Assembly: GCF_009735625.1 (NCBI RefSeq)
Contig: NZ_CP046244.1
Coordinates: 372,001 to 436,000 of the forward strand
DNA from: Moorella glycerini
Lineage (GTDB): Bacteria > Bacillota > DSM-521 > Neomoorellales > Neomoorellaceae
Length of the DNA stretch: 64,000 nucleotides
Direction of reading: 5' to 3'
Part shown: positions 43,557 through 51,770 of the stretch, piece by piece
Position numbering within the stretch: position 1 is the stretch's first letter
Layout of the letters: every line of letters begins with the position of its first letter
The notes under the pieces: generated by a model
What the model saw: the letters and a program-made list of their open reading frames with translations, nothing else
Told to the model about the DNA's origin: nothing
Databases searched by the model: none
Translations under genes and position numbers: made by a program

Positions 43557-44336
43557 CTAGCCCTGCGAGGAAATACCCTCCAGCAGGCCGGGGATTTGCC
43601 GTCGATCTATTTTACCACTGATAAACGTGCGGCCGGAAGAAAAGTTGTGAAGCCTTATTTCACCGAAGCCGCCTAACCCTTCGGTTAGAGCAGCTAACCT
43701 TTCGTCTTCTCCCTTGAGCCAGAAACTAGTCACTGCCCCGTGACAGGCCAAATGTTTTGCCTGGTGCTTAAAAGGAGCTATGGGGCAACTACCCCAACCC
43801 CATAGAAAATCCTCCGGTGCCACTCCTTTTTGCAGCAACAGGTCAATATTGCTGGAAAGATAAAATGCCGCCTTGAAGATATTATGCACCAAGCTTCCCT
43901 GGCGGGCCACGATAATGCAGTAAAGCCTTTCCCGTTCATCCAGAATATTAAATTTAGCCCACCAGCCCTCGTCCTTGGGCAAATTAGCGGCACTTAAAAA
44001 TGCTATAGGTAACGTTATATCTACCCTCTTGCCTGTATATATTTGGGAGCCTCCCCCCAGGTATGTTTCCCGCAAGGTAGCAGGCAGGTTGTCCCAGAAT
44101 ATGTCTAGCGTTGCCAGGCGCCAGTTTTCTACCCTTAAGTCCCCGAATTCAACTACGCCCCTGCCTTCCAGGAAAAAATCCAGGGCTGCTTTAGCAGCGG
44201 CCCAGCCACCCTGGGCTTGTACACCCATATCGATGAGTAGCGGCCGTCCCGGTATCTCGATGAAGCTAATATCAAGGCTTTCCTGTCTGTCCTTTAATGC
44301 CGGCAAATTCTGCAAGCAATAGTCAACTGTTTTCAC
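43557..44336 (-). CDS. Divergent Mch-like protein, probably catalytically altered
   Basis: 259 residues, homologous along its length to the 318-residue gene just upstream: PLLIDMGVQAQGGWAAAKA matches TVIDMGINYPGSWNAARYF, and the C-terminal RTFISGKIDRRQI matches RSYATGSINNKVL. It therefore belongs to the methenyl-tetrahydromethanopterin cyclohydrolase (Mch, PF02289) superfamily but is about 60 residues shorter. The Arg and Glu taken as catalytic in the longer protein (R184, E187) align here with F158 and S161. It may be a non-catalytic partner in a mixed oligomer, or an enzyme with changed chemistry. The start has the usual spacing, 11 bases after the longer copy. Ordinary automated annotation would probably leave it hypothetical. 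Confidence 0.65.
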   Translation of the reverse strand: MKTVDYCLQNLPALKDRQESLDISFIEIPGRPLLIDMGVQAQGGWAAAKAALDFFLEGRGVVEFGDLRVENWRLATLDIFWDNLPATLRETYLGGGSQIYTGKRVDITLPIAFLSAANLPKDEGWWAKFNILDERERLYCIIVARQGSLVHNIFKAAFYLSSNIDLLLQKGVAPEDFLWGWGSCPIAPFKHQAKHLACHGAVTSFWLKGEDERLAALTEGLGGFGEIRLHNFSSGRTFISGKIDRRQIPGLLEGISSQG

Positions 44337-44347
44337 TTTTCAACTCC

Positions 44348-45304
44348 TTACCCCCAAAAATCATTTAATAAAACCTTGTTATTAATGGAACCGGTAGCAT
44401 AACTGCGCCCGCTCCGGACGTTAAAAAAGGTTACTTTAGCAGGAGCATCCCAGTCCCGGGGTACCTTGGCCCACGAACCACCGCACCTGGCAAAAAGTTC
44501 TTTGAATGGGACCCCGTAAACGTCGCTATTTTTATTGAAAGGCAGGTCAGCCAGGACCTTTTCTATTTCCCCATCTTCACAATCCACCCATAGGATTGTT
44601 TCTTGGCCGTAGATCAGGCAGTCATTTACGCGGCCATAAGCCTCCATCTCATCCGACACTATAGCCACAACTGGAGCAATACCGAACGCCTGGATTATGT
44701 TATTCATTTTAAACCCGCGGTCATAAAGGGAAGGTAAAGTCTGCTCTACATTGCGAGCTGCCACCTGAACGGCTCCTACTATGGTTCCAGTGCCAGCTGC
44801 TAATATATAAAGTTTTGCTGCCGGTACTCCTGCTTCACGAGCAATCAGGTCGGCAAGGTCGGGACCAGGTAATTCCGTCGTCTGGATCATGGCTACCCCG
44901 TATTCGCCATGGGGTTCCCGGTAAGATACCGCCTGGGCAAATACATCCGGAGCCTTGATGGCCCGGATAGGACCGGAAATGACAATACTCTGATCTTTAT
45001 ATTTCAACTTCCAGTAGGCTACATGGGAGCTCATCTCAGTTATCACCGGCCTGGTCACATAAACGCCAATGGTCGGCACCAGGTAACCTGCTATTTCCAT
45101 TTTACCGTACTTGACTTCCCCCCGGCCGCCCAGGCCGATCTGGACGAAATAACGGGCTGCATTCCAACTACCGGGATAATTAATCCCCATATCGATTACG
45201 GTGGCACCATTGTCCAAAACCTGCACGCCAATACGTAGTTCTTCCGACCGTGGTAATACATTTTCCTTTATAATTCTGACTGCTTCCTGGTTATAGCTAA
45301 ACAC
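44348..45304 (-). CDS. Methenyl-tetrahydromethanopterin cyclohydrolase (Mch) homologue
   Basis: 318 residues from a GTG preceded by GGAGGGG. It matches the archaeal/methylotroph Mch pattern in order: LDNGATVIDMGINYPGSWNAA (28-50), ISGPIRAIKAPDVFAQ, LYILAAGTGTIVGAVQVAARNVEQ (166-188), AFGIAPVVAIVSD, NDCLIYGQETILWVD and the C-terminal APAKVTFFNVRSGRSYATGSIN. The length equals Mch (about 316). R184 and E187 sit where I recall the catalytic Arg183/Glu186 of the Archaeoglobus enzyme. Mch hydrolyses the C1 methenyl bridge of a methanopterin C1 carrier; acetogens use folate, so this role is unexpected. It is flanked by a divergent Mch copy and a deaminase gene. True substrate unknown. Confidence 0.78.
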   Translation of the reverse strand: MFSYNQEAVRIIKENVLPRSEELRIGVQVLDNGATVIDMGINYPGSWNAARYFVQIGLGGRGEVKYGKMEIAGYLVPTIGVYVTRPVITEMSSHVAYWKLKYKDQSIVISGPIRAIKAPDVFAQAVSYREPHGEYGVAMIQTTELPGPDLADLIAREAGVPAAKLYILAAGTGTIVGAVQVAARNVEQTLPSLYDRGFKMNNIIQAFGIAPVVAIVSDEMEAYGRVNDCLIYGQETILWVDCEDGEIEKVLADLPFNKNSDVYGVPFKELFARCGGSWAKVPRDWDAPAKVTFFNVRSGRSYATGSINNKVLLNDFWG

Positions 45305-45375
45305 CCTCGTTCCCCTCCGACGGCGACAGCGGTAACATCGGCTCTCTTACGTATAGAGACACCTGCATAATTAAA

Positions 45376-46737
45376 CTATATATTTAATTTATCCCTGAGG
45401 CGGCGGGCAATATCTTGGACTTTATTGACTACTTCTTCTTCATTGATAGTAAGCAGGTGGCGGCAATGCATCACAATCTTCCCGTTAATTATTACCGTCT
45501 CGATATTTTCCTGATCGCAAGAGTAGACCAGAGTCGCCAGGGGATCGTGGACCGGAGTAGTTGTTGGTAACCCTGGGTTAACTATAAATAAATCAGCCCG
45601 GTAACCAGGTGCCAGGGTGCCAATTTGTTTCTCCATTCCAACCGCCCGGGCACCTTCACAGGTGGCCATAGCAATAATGCGGGAGGCATTAATAATACCT
45701 GGATTGCGGTAGACACCTTTATGCACCAAAGCCGTGAGCTTTAATAATTCAATCATATTCTGGCTGTTATTACTGGCAGCGCCGTCAGTAGCCAAAGAGA
45801 CAGCGGTCGCCGGGGAGGCCCGGGTTATGGGGGCAACACCTGACCCTAGATAGAGATTAGCCGCCATACAATGGGACCAAGATACCCGGTATGCATCCAT
45901 TAATTGTAAATCACTCTCTTCAGCTTGAACCCCATGCACTAAAAGAAAATGGTTAGCCAGCATACCCATCTCGGCCAGGATTTCCAGAGGCCGTTTCCCG
46001 TAATCAGCCTGGCAAAGATCAATGTCATAATCTGTTTCCATTAAGTGCATGGTAATGGGAACCTTGTTTTCCGTGGCATAAGCTGCAAGGGAACGTAGAC
46101 CGCTATAACTCATCCCCCACATCACTGAAGGCGCCAGCCAAATATGAATCATTCCATCGCTTTTTAATTCATACTGCCGGCGTAGATAGTCCACTTCCGT
46201 CAGAACGGTATCCACATCTTCAATCAGTTGGGGCGGGACACCCCGGTTAACACCGGTATCATGCACGCCCCGACCAAAGAGCAGGCGGATGCCGGTCGTT
46301 TGGGCGGCCGTAATAACTGCTTCCGAAAATTCCGGGTGGCAGGTCAGATACATAAAATCCAGCAAGGTCGTCGTACCGCTGCGGATGGCTTCCAATATAC
46401 CCAGTTGGGCGGCATAATAGCAATCTTCCTCACTAAGCAAAGGTACAACAGGGGTTATCAGGCGGGCAATCCAGGTTTGTAAAGGGGTATCGGCGGCCAG
46501 ACCCTTGAGTAAGGTTTGAAATAGATGGGTATGGCTATTAATCAAACCAGGAAAAATATAATGACCCTTGGCATTAATTAGCTTTCTCCCCTTATAGGCA
46601 GCTGTTATTTCAGCCGAGGTTCCCATAGCCACAATCTTACTGCCCTCAATAGCCAGGGCACCATTAAAAATTATAGTCCGGGCGGCATCCATAGTTACTA
46701 TGGTGCCACCAACAACAATAAGGTCTACTTCTTTCAA
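45376..46737 (-). CDS. Amidohydrolase-family deaminase (Atz/Trz; purine/pterin deaminase-like)
   Basis: 453 residues from a TTG directly after the ATPase stop, with GGAGG eight bases upstream. A mononuclear-metal amidohydrolase with H69-T-H71 in INSHTHLFQ, H231 and E234 in MHLMETDYD, H268 in LLVHGVQ and D318 in LATDGAASNNSQNM. This set is shared by enzymes that deaminate guanine, 8-oxoguanine, S-adenosylhomocysteine, triazines, pterin and isoxanthopterin. Next to a nucleoside-type importer and pterin-type proteins, a purine or pterin aminoheterocycle is the likely substrate; sequence alone does not choose. Confidence 0.87.
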   Translation of the reverse strand: MKEVDLIVVGGTIVTMDAARTIIFNGALAIEGSKIVAMGTSAEITAAYKGRKLINAKGHYIFPGLINSHTHLFQTLLKGLAADTPLQTWIARLITPVVPLLSEEDCYYAAQLGILEAIRSGTTTLLDFMYLTCHPEFSEAVITAAQTTGIRLLFGRGVHDTGVNRGVPPQLIEDVDTVLTEVDYLRRQYELKSDGMIHIWLAPSVMWGMSYSGLRSLAAYATENKVPITMHLMETDYDIDLCQADYGKRPLEILAEMGMLANHFLLVHGVQAEESDLQLMDAYRVSWSHCMAANLYLGSGVAPITRASPATAVSLATDGAASNNSQNMIELLKLTALVHKGVYRNPGIINASRIIAMATCEGARAVGMEKQIGTLAPGYRADLFIVNPGLPTTTPVHDPLATLVYSCDQENIETVIINGKIVMHCRHLLTINEEEVVNKVQDIARRLRDKLNI

Positions 46738-48258
46738 TTAAACTGCCTCCTCGGCTTTTTGCTTTCTGCCCGCCATCAATAGGCCAATGTTGGTGATATC
46801 AGCATTAGTGGTATCAACAATGTCCATTAATACTCCCTCATAAATAATCCCGATACGGTCGCTTAGATTTAATATCTCATCAAGTTCAGTAGAAACCAAT
46901 AACACCGCACAACCCTTGTCTCTTTCTGCAATGAGGTTGCGATGAATATACTCCGTTGCCCCAACATCCAATCCCCGTGTGGGATGAACGGCAATCAGGA
47001 GTTTAGGCTGGCGGTAAAGTACCCGCGCCAGGATTACCTTTTGTTGATTGCCGCCAGAAAGGTTAACAGCCGGCACCTCGCTATTAGGGGTCCGGATATC
47101 ATAAGCCTTGATTAATCTGTTTGCCAGTTCCTGCATTGGTTTGGCTTGTAAAAAATGATGCCGAGTAAAAGGTGGCTGGTAAAAATATTCGAGAATTAGG
47201 TTTTCTTTAAGGTTCATATCCAGCACTAAACCTTGTCGCTGGCGATCTTCAGGTATATGGGCCAGGCCCAGGTCGAGAAGTTTTCGCGGCGGCAGGTTTG
47301 TTGCTTCCTGGCCGCAAACCTTAATTCGACCCTTGCTAACGGGGAGCAAGCCTGTAATAGCTTTGATTAATTCGGACTGACCATTGCCGTCGACACCGGC
47401 CAAACCGAAAATTTCACCGGCACGTACTGTAAAAGATATCCCCCGCACAGCCGGTAAATTTTGTTCCTTTTGCACATGCAAATCTTCTACTTCTAACACT
47501 GGCATACCGGGGCGAGAGGATTGTTTATCTAAATGAAGATTTACTTCCCGCCCAACCATCAGGCGAGCCAGTTCTTCAGGAGAGGTAACCTCAGTAAAAA
47601 CCGTCTTAACAAGACGACCCCGGCGCAATACGGAAACCCTGCGGCTAATAGCCATTACTTCATTCAGCTTGTGGCTAATAAAAATGACGGTAACGCCTTC
47701 AGCAGTAAGCCGTTTTAAGATTATAAACAGCTCTTGAGTTTCCTGAGGAGTAAGGACAGCCGTCGGTTCATCGAGAATTAAAATCCTGGCACCCCGGTAT
47801 AGGGCTTTCAGAATTTCTACCCGTTGCTGTTGGCCGACAGATAATGTGGCTACTCGAGCCTCAGGATTAACCTTTAAGCCATATTGATCACCCGCAACCC
47901 TGATTTTTCGGGCAGCTTCTCTCAGGTTGAGATGGATACCACCGGCCATGCCCAGAATGATATTTTCAGCAACTGTTAGAGCCGGAATGAGCATAAAGTG
48001 CTGGTGCACCATGCCAATACCCAGTCTGATGGCTTGCCGGGGGGAATCAATTATAACTTCCCGGCCCTCTAAAAAAATATGGCCGGCATCGGCGCCATAG
48101 AGGCCATAAAGAATATTCATTAAGGTACTTTTACCGGCGCCGTTTTCTCCCAATAAAGCATGAACTTCTCCCGGATAAACATCCAGGTCAATATGGTCAT
48201 TAGCCAGGACTCCCGGGAACTCCTTAACTATGCCGCGCAGGCTTAGAATAGGTTTCAT
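46738..48258 (-). CDS. ABC transporter, double ATP-binding protein (nucleoside/simple sugar type)
   Basis: 506 residues with two ATPase domains. The first has Walker A GENGAGKSTLMN, LSVGQQQRVEILKAL and ILILDEPTAVLTP. The second has GVDGNGQSELIKAI (non-canonical Walker A, usual in RbsA/NupO/MglA), NLSGGNQQKVILARVL and LLIAVHPTRGLDVGATEYI. It matches NupO/YufO-type ATPases that work with BMP-family binding proteins. It overlaps the upstream permease gene by four bases. Confidence 0.93.
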   Translation of the reverse strand: MKPILSLRGIVKEFPGVLANDHIDLDVYPGEVHALLGENGAGKSTLMNILYGLYGADAGHIFLEGREVIIDSPRQAIRLGIGMVHQHFMLIPALTVAENIILGMAGGIHLNLREAARKIRVAGDQYGLKVNPEARVATLSVGQQQRVEILKALYRGARILILDEPTAVLTPQETQELFIILKRLTAEGVTVIFISHKLNEVMAISRRVSVLRRGRLVKTVFTEVTSPEELARLMVGREVNLHLDKQSSRPGMPVLEVEDLHVQKEQNLPAVRGISFTVRAGEIFGLAGVDGNGQSELIKAITGLLPVSKGRIKVCGQEATNLPPRKLLDLGLAHIPEDRQRQGLVLDMNLKENLILEYFYQPPFTRHHFLQAKPMQELANRLIKAYDIRTPNSEVPAVNLSGGNQQKVILARVLYRQPKLLIAVHPTRGLDVGATEYIHRNLIAERDKGCAVLLVSTELDEILNLSDRIGIIYEGVLMDIVDTTNADITNIGLLMAGRKQKAEEAV

Positions 48259-49244
48259 AAATTCGCCCCCGATTGCTTTACCTTTACTGTCCGGCGATGA
48301 TGGCCGCGGGCTTTATCCTTGATATAAGGAAGACCGCTGGCGGCCGGACCTTTAGCAGGCCCCATGAAGAATATAAGGACTATCAAAGTAAGGGCATAAG
48401 GTAACATCAAAAAGAATTGATAGGGCAGTTGGAAATTAAAGGCCTGTAAGCGTAATTGCAACGCTTCACCTGCCCCAAATAAGAGGGTTGCCATAGCGGT
48501 GCCAGCGGCTGTCCATTTACCGAACACTATAGCGGCAAAGGCGATAAAACCACGCCCAGCAGTAATATTATCGTAAAAGGTGTTAATGCCGCTCAAGGTA
48601 ATGGCTGCTCCTCCCAGGCCGGACAAGAAGCCGCTGAGGACGACTGCCAGGTAACGTACTTTGACCACATCAATGCCAGCTACATCCAGGGCCTTGGGAT
48701 GTTCACCGGCAGCCCGGATAGACAGGCCCCAGGAAGTATGATAAAGGATATAGTTAACCAAAAGTACCAGGACAACGGCCAGATAAACCAGGGGTACCTG
48801 TTCAAAAAATATATGGCCAATAAAAGGGATTTTACTTAAAGCACCAAAATTTACGGGTACCATCCCCGGGCTTTCCAGTTGTTTGAGGTCCATACCAAAA
48901 ATCAGGCGAAAAAAGGTGCTAGTTATTCCCAGGGCAAGCATATTAAGGCCAACTGCCGTCACAATCTGGTCTACCTTGACGGTAATACTCAAATAAGCAT
49001 GCAACAGGGCCAGTAGCCCACCACATAGAGCTGCGACCACGAGGCCGATAAGGACACTATGGGAATAAAAGGCACCAAGGTAGCCAAAAAAAGCGCCCAT
49101 GAGCATCATACCTTCTAATCCCAGGTTTAAAACTCCGGCCCGTTCGCTAAAAAGCCCGCCCATAGCTGCCAGCAAGAGGGGGGTGGTTAACCGGATGGCA
49201 GCATTGTAGAAGTCTGCATCGGTAAATATATCAAGTAAAACCAT
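48255..49244 (-). CDS. ABC transporter permease 2 (NupQ/YufQ type)
   Basis: 329 residues, eight to ten hydrophobic segments. It has RLTTPLLLAAMGGLFSERAGVLNLGLEGMMLMGAF near the N-terminus, the standard signature of this permease type, and the ATPase-contact loop SWGLSIRAAGEHPKALDVAGIDV. The ATG overlaps the stop of permease 1 (TAATG). It forms the channel with permease 1. Confidence 0.92.
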   Translation of the reverse strand: MVLLDIFTDADFYNAAIRLTTPLLLAAMGGLFSERAGVLNLGLEGMMLMGAFFGYLGAFYSHSVLIGLVVAALCGGLLALLHAYLSITVKVDQIVTAVGLNMLALGITSTFFRLIFGMDLKQLESPGMVPVNFGALSKIPFIGHIFFEQVPLVYLAVVLVLLVNYILYHTSWGLSIRAAGEHPKALDVAGIDVVKVRYLAVVLSGFLSGLGGAAITLSGINTFYDNITAGRGFIAFAAIVFGKWTAAGTAMATLLFGAGEALQLRLQAFNFQLPYQFFLMLPYALTLIVLIFFMGPAKGPAASGLPYIKDKARGHHRRTVKVKQSGANL

Positions 49245-50314
49245 TAAAAGTCCACCTCACGCGGCTGACTGAACCTGATGAAATTAAGCTTTAGTCTAGT
49301 AAAACCCAGGACACAGAGGATAATAATGGCCTGGATAACATAGACGATGGTAACCGGAATACCCGTGAGAATCTGCATAGTATTAGCGCCATTCCGTAAA
49401 GCACCGAAAAAAATGGCTGCCATTACTGTACCTAGAGGATTAAGTTTACCAAGAAGCGCTACAGCGATGGCATCATAGCCGGTATTGGGTGAAAAGTCTT
49501 GCAGTAAAATATACTGGTAGCCCAGAATTTGGACTGCCCCGGCTAAACCGGCCAGGGAGCCGCTGACTATCATAGCGCCAATTAAAGTGCGGTCGGCGTT
49601 CATGCCGGCCGTCCGTGCGGCTTCAGGATTAGAGCCCACCGCCCGTAACTGGTAACCCCAATCAGTTTTGTAGATTATAACAAATAGTATCCCTGCCGCT
49701 AGTAAGCCCAGGAAAAGCCCTGCATTAAGTTCGGTTCCCGGCAAAAGTTTGGGCAACCGGGCAGTAGCAGCTACCGGCGGTGATTGGGGGGCATAGGTAG
49801 CCGGGTCTTTTAAAAAGCTGTTAACGGCATAATTAACAAAGTGGACACCAATGTAGTTTAAAAGGATTGTGGTAATAACTTCATTGAACCCCCGGCGCAC
49901 TTTTAAATATCCCGGGATTAAAGCCCACAGGGCGCCGGCGGCACAACTTGCCGCCAGCGCCAGGGGGAGGTGAATAATGAATGGTAAATCATGGTAACGG
50001 GCACCAAAATAAGTTGCAGCCATAGCTCCAAGATAAAGTTGTCCTTCAGCACCAATGTTGAAGATCCCGGAGCGAAAAGCCAGGGCAATGCCCAGACCAG
50101 CCAGCATTAAAGGTATGGCCAGGACCAAACTGGCCCCGAAGTTACCCAGGCCACTAAAAGCGCCTTCAAACATGGCTGCATATGCTTGTAAAGGGTTACT
50201 TCCCTGCCAGAACAAAATAAAGGAACTTATAAACAGAGCCACGGTTATGGCTAGCAGGGCTATGAAAAGGTAATTGAGGGTATCCAGGATTTTAACCCCA
50301 AAACGGCTACCCGT
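49244..50314 (-). CDS. ABC transporter permease 1 (NupP/YufP type), probable ACG start
   Basis: The ATPase-contact loop DWGYQLRAVGSNPEAARTAGMN and FRSGIFNIGAEGQLYLGAMAA identify the family. The first standard start codon in frame is GTG at 50242, but that cuts the first membrane helix in half and has no ribosome site. Upstream the frame continues through NYLFIALLAITVALFIS to a TGA just before CTT-ACC-ACG; no ATG, GTG or TTG occurs in frame. The ACG at 50314 lies nine bases after AAGGAG and gives MGSRFGVKILDTLNYLF as N-terminus, about 356 residues. So either an ACG start is used or an ATG was mutated. An N-terminally short form from 50242 is the alternative. Confidence 0.75.
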   Translation of the reverse strand, partial: TGSRFGVKILDTLNYLFIALLAITVALFISSFILFWQGSNPLQAYAAMFEGAFSGLGNFGASLVLAIPLMLAGLGIALAFRSGIFNIGAEGQLYLGAMAATYFGARYHDLPFIIHLPLALAASCAAGALWALIPGYLKVRRGFNEVITTILLNYIGVHFVNYAVNSFLKDPATYAPQSPPVAATARLPKLLPGTELNAGLFLGLLAAGILFVIIYKTDWGYQLRAVGSNPEAARTAGMNADRTLIGAMIVSGSLAGLAGAVQILGYQYILLQDFSPNTGYDAIAVALLGKLNPLGTVMAAIFFGALRNGANTMQILTGIPVTIVYVIQAIIILCVLGFTRLKLNFIRFSQPREVDF

Positions 50315-50327
50315 GGTAAGTCACTCC

Positions 50328-51368
50328 TTAATACAAGGTTTTAATGGAAAATTTGCCATCCAGATAATCTTTAACAGCACTTTGAACTTTATCAACTACA
50401 TCTTGCGGTACGTTTTTAAAGGGTGCCAGTGACTGGGCGCCATCCTTCATTCCATAAACATAATGCTGTGGTTCCAGTTTTCCCTTTTTAGCCGTTTCAG
50501 CTATTTTGAGATAAAGGGCCTCCACCGACTGCAGTCCGCTGGTAACGATTGTATCCGGCGCCATGAAATTCTGATCCGTCACCCAGCCAATAGCCTTGGC
50601 ATTAGCATCCTTACAGGCCTGGAAAACACCAATACTAAAGGAATTACCCATAACCAGCAAAACATCATTACCCTGGGATAGTAAGGCCTTGGCTGCTTCC
50701 TTGGCTTTCGGGATATCTTCCCAGCTGCCAACATAGGATACCGCTACACTAGCTTTGGGGTTTACCTTGGCAACACCTTCTTTAAAGGTATCAATATCAG
50801 CGGTAACAGTTGGAGCGGCCATAGGAGCAACGACGCCAACTTTGTTGCTCTTGGTGATTAAACCTGCTGTCATGCCTGTGAAGTAACCTAGTTCGCCAAA
50901 TTTAAAACTGGTTGAAGCTAAATTGGGACCGGTAACGCTGCCATTGATCACCACGAACTGGGTATTAGGGAATTCTGGCGCCACCGATTTCATGGCTTCA
51001 TCAAAATCAAAGCTGTGTCCAAAAATAAGGTTATAACCCTGGCGGGCGTAAGTACGGATTACTTGGGTATAATTGGCTGGAGCGACTTTTTCTGTATAGG
51101 CAATTTTAGCCCCCAGCTTGGCCTGAATCTCATTTAAACCCTGTAAAGCTGAAGCATTCCACCCGCCATCATTAACCGCCCCGGGAGCAATCAGGGCCAC
51201 CTTAAATTCACCTTTAGTGTCACTATTAGTGTTACTGTTGCTGGTTGTAGACGTATTGCCTTGTTTACCAGTTTCATTAGCTGGCTTACTACCACACCCG
51301 GCTACCAGGGCCAGCACCAGCAAAGCGATGACTACAAACACCAAACATTTCCGCAAGCCTTTACTCAT
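50328..51368 (-). CDS. BMP-family substrate-binding lipoprotein (nucleoside/purine-like ligand)
   Basis: 346 residues from the ATG at 51368, placed by GGAGGAAG. The lipoprotein signal is KCLVFVVIALLVLALVAGC; a Ser/Thr/Asn-rich linker follows (residues about 30-50). The BMP/PnrA pattern is clear: VALIAPGAVNDGGWNASALQGL, YNLIFGHSFDFDEAM, NTQFVVINGSVTGPN, ELGYFTGMTAGLITKSNKVGVV and AIGWVTDQNFMAPDTIVTS. Members bind purine nucleosides; related ones bind other heterocycles. It is encoded between folB-like and permease genes. Confidence 0.92.
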   Translation of the reverse strand: MSKGLRKCLVFVVIALLVLALVAGCGSKPANETGKQGNTSTTSNSNTNSDTKGEFKVALIAPGAVNDGGWNASALQGLNEIQAKLGAKIAYTEKVAPANYTQVIRTYARQGYNLIFGHSFDFDEAMKSVAPEFPNTQFVVINGSVTGPNLASTSFKFGELGYFTGMTAGLITKSNKVGVVAPMAAPTVTADIDTFKEGVAKVNPKASVAVSYVGSWEDIPKAKEAAKALLSQGNDVLLVMGNSFSIGVFQACKDANAKAIGWVTDQNFMAPDTIVTSGLQSVEALYLKIAETAKKGKLEPQHYVYGMKDGAQSLAPFKNVPQDVVDKVQSAVKDYLDGKFSIKTLY

Positions 51369-51388
51369 TTTGTCTTCCTCCTTAACAA

Positions 51389-51763
51389 TTAATTTTTTTG
51401 CGGCTCCCGGACTATGGAGCAACCGCTATATTCCACAATACCGCCGATGGCCACAGAGGGTTTTTTTACTGTCACCCGGACTTGCTTTATAGGGTAGGCA
51501 GCTATTATTTCATCGGCGATACGCTGGGCAATCCTTTGCACTGTCCTATATTGTTCTTTAGTTGCCACCCGCTCAGCAATGGCGTAAACATCCATATAGC
51601 TTAAAGAGCCCGTCAGGTCGTCGGTAGTACAGGTATGGCTCATATCAATAGAAACTTCAACATCGACAACAAAACGCTGGCCTAACGTGTTTTCCTCAGG
51701 AAAATAACCGTGTTTGGCCCAAAACTGCATCCCTTTAACCAATAATAGATCTTCCTTTTCCAA
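51389..51763 (-). CDS. FolB-like T-fold aldolase with altered pterin anchor
   Basis: 124 residues from a TTG nine bases after GGGAGG; an ATG farther upstream would overlap the previous gene. It follows dihydroneopterin aldolase (FolB) closely: LLLVKGMQFWAKHGYFPEEN, DVEVSIDMSHTC, SLSYMDVYAIAERV and the VRVTVKKPSVAIGG segment with the KP lysine. The position of the pterin-anchoring Glu (E in VERVAEEVA of E. coli FolB) is Gln76 here (VQRIAQRIA). In the T-fold superfamily Glu binds 2-amino pterins or purines, and Gln binds 2-oxo rings, as in urate oxidase. So it may act on a deaminated pterin or related ring. It lies in an operon with a deaminase and a nucleoside-type importer. Confidence 0.82.
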   Translation of the reverse strand: MEKEDLLLVKGMQFWAKHGYFPEENTLGQRFVVDVEVSIDMSHTCTTDDLTGSLSYMDVYAIAERVATKEQYRTVQRIAQRIADEIIAAYPIKQVRVTVKKPSVAIGGIVEYSGCSIVREPQKN

Positions 51764-51770
51764 AGCAACT

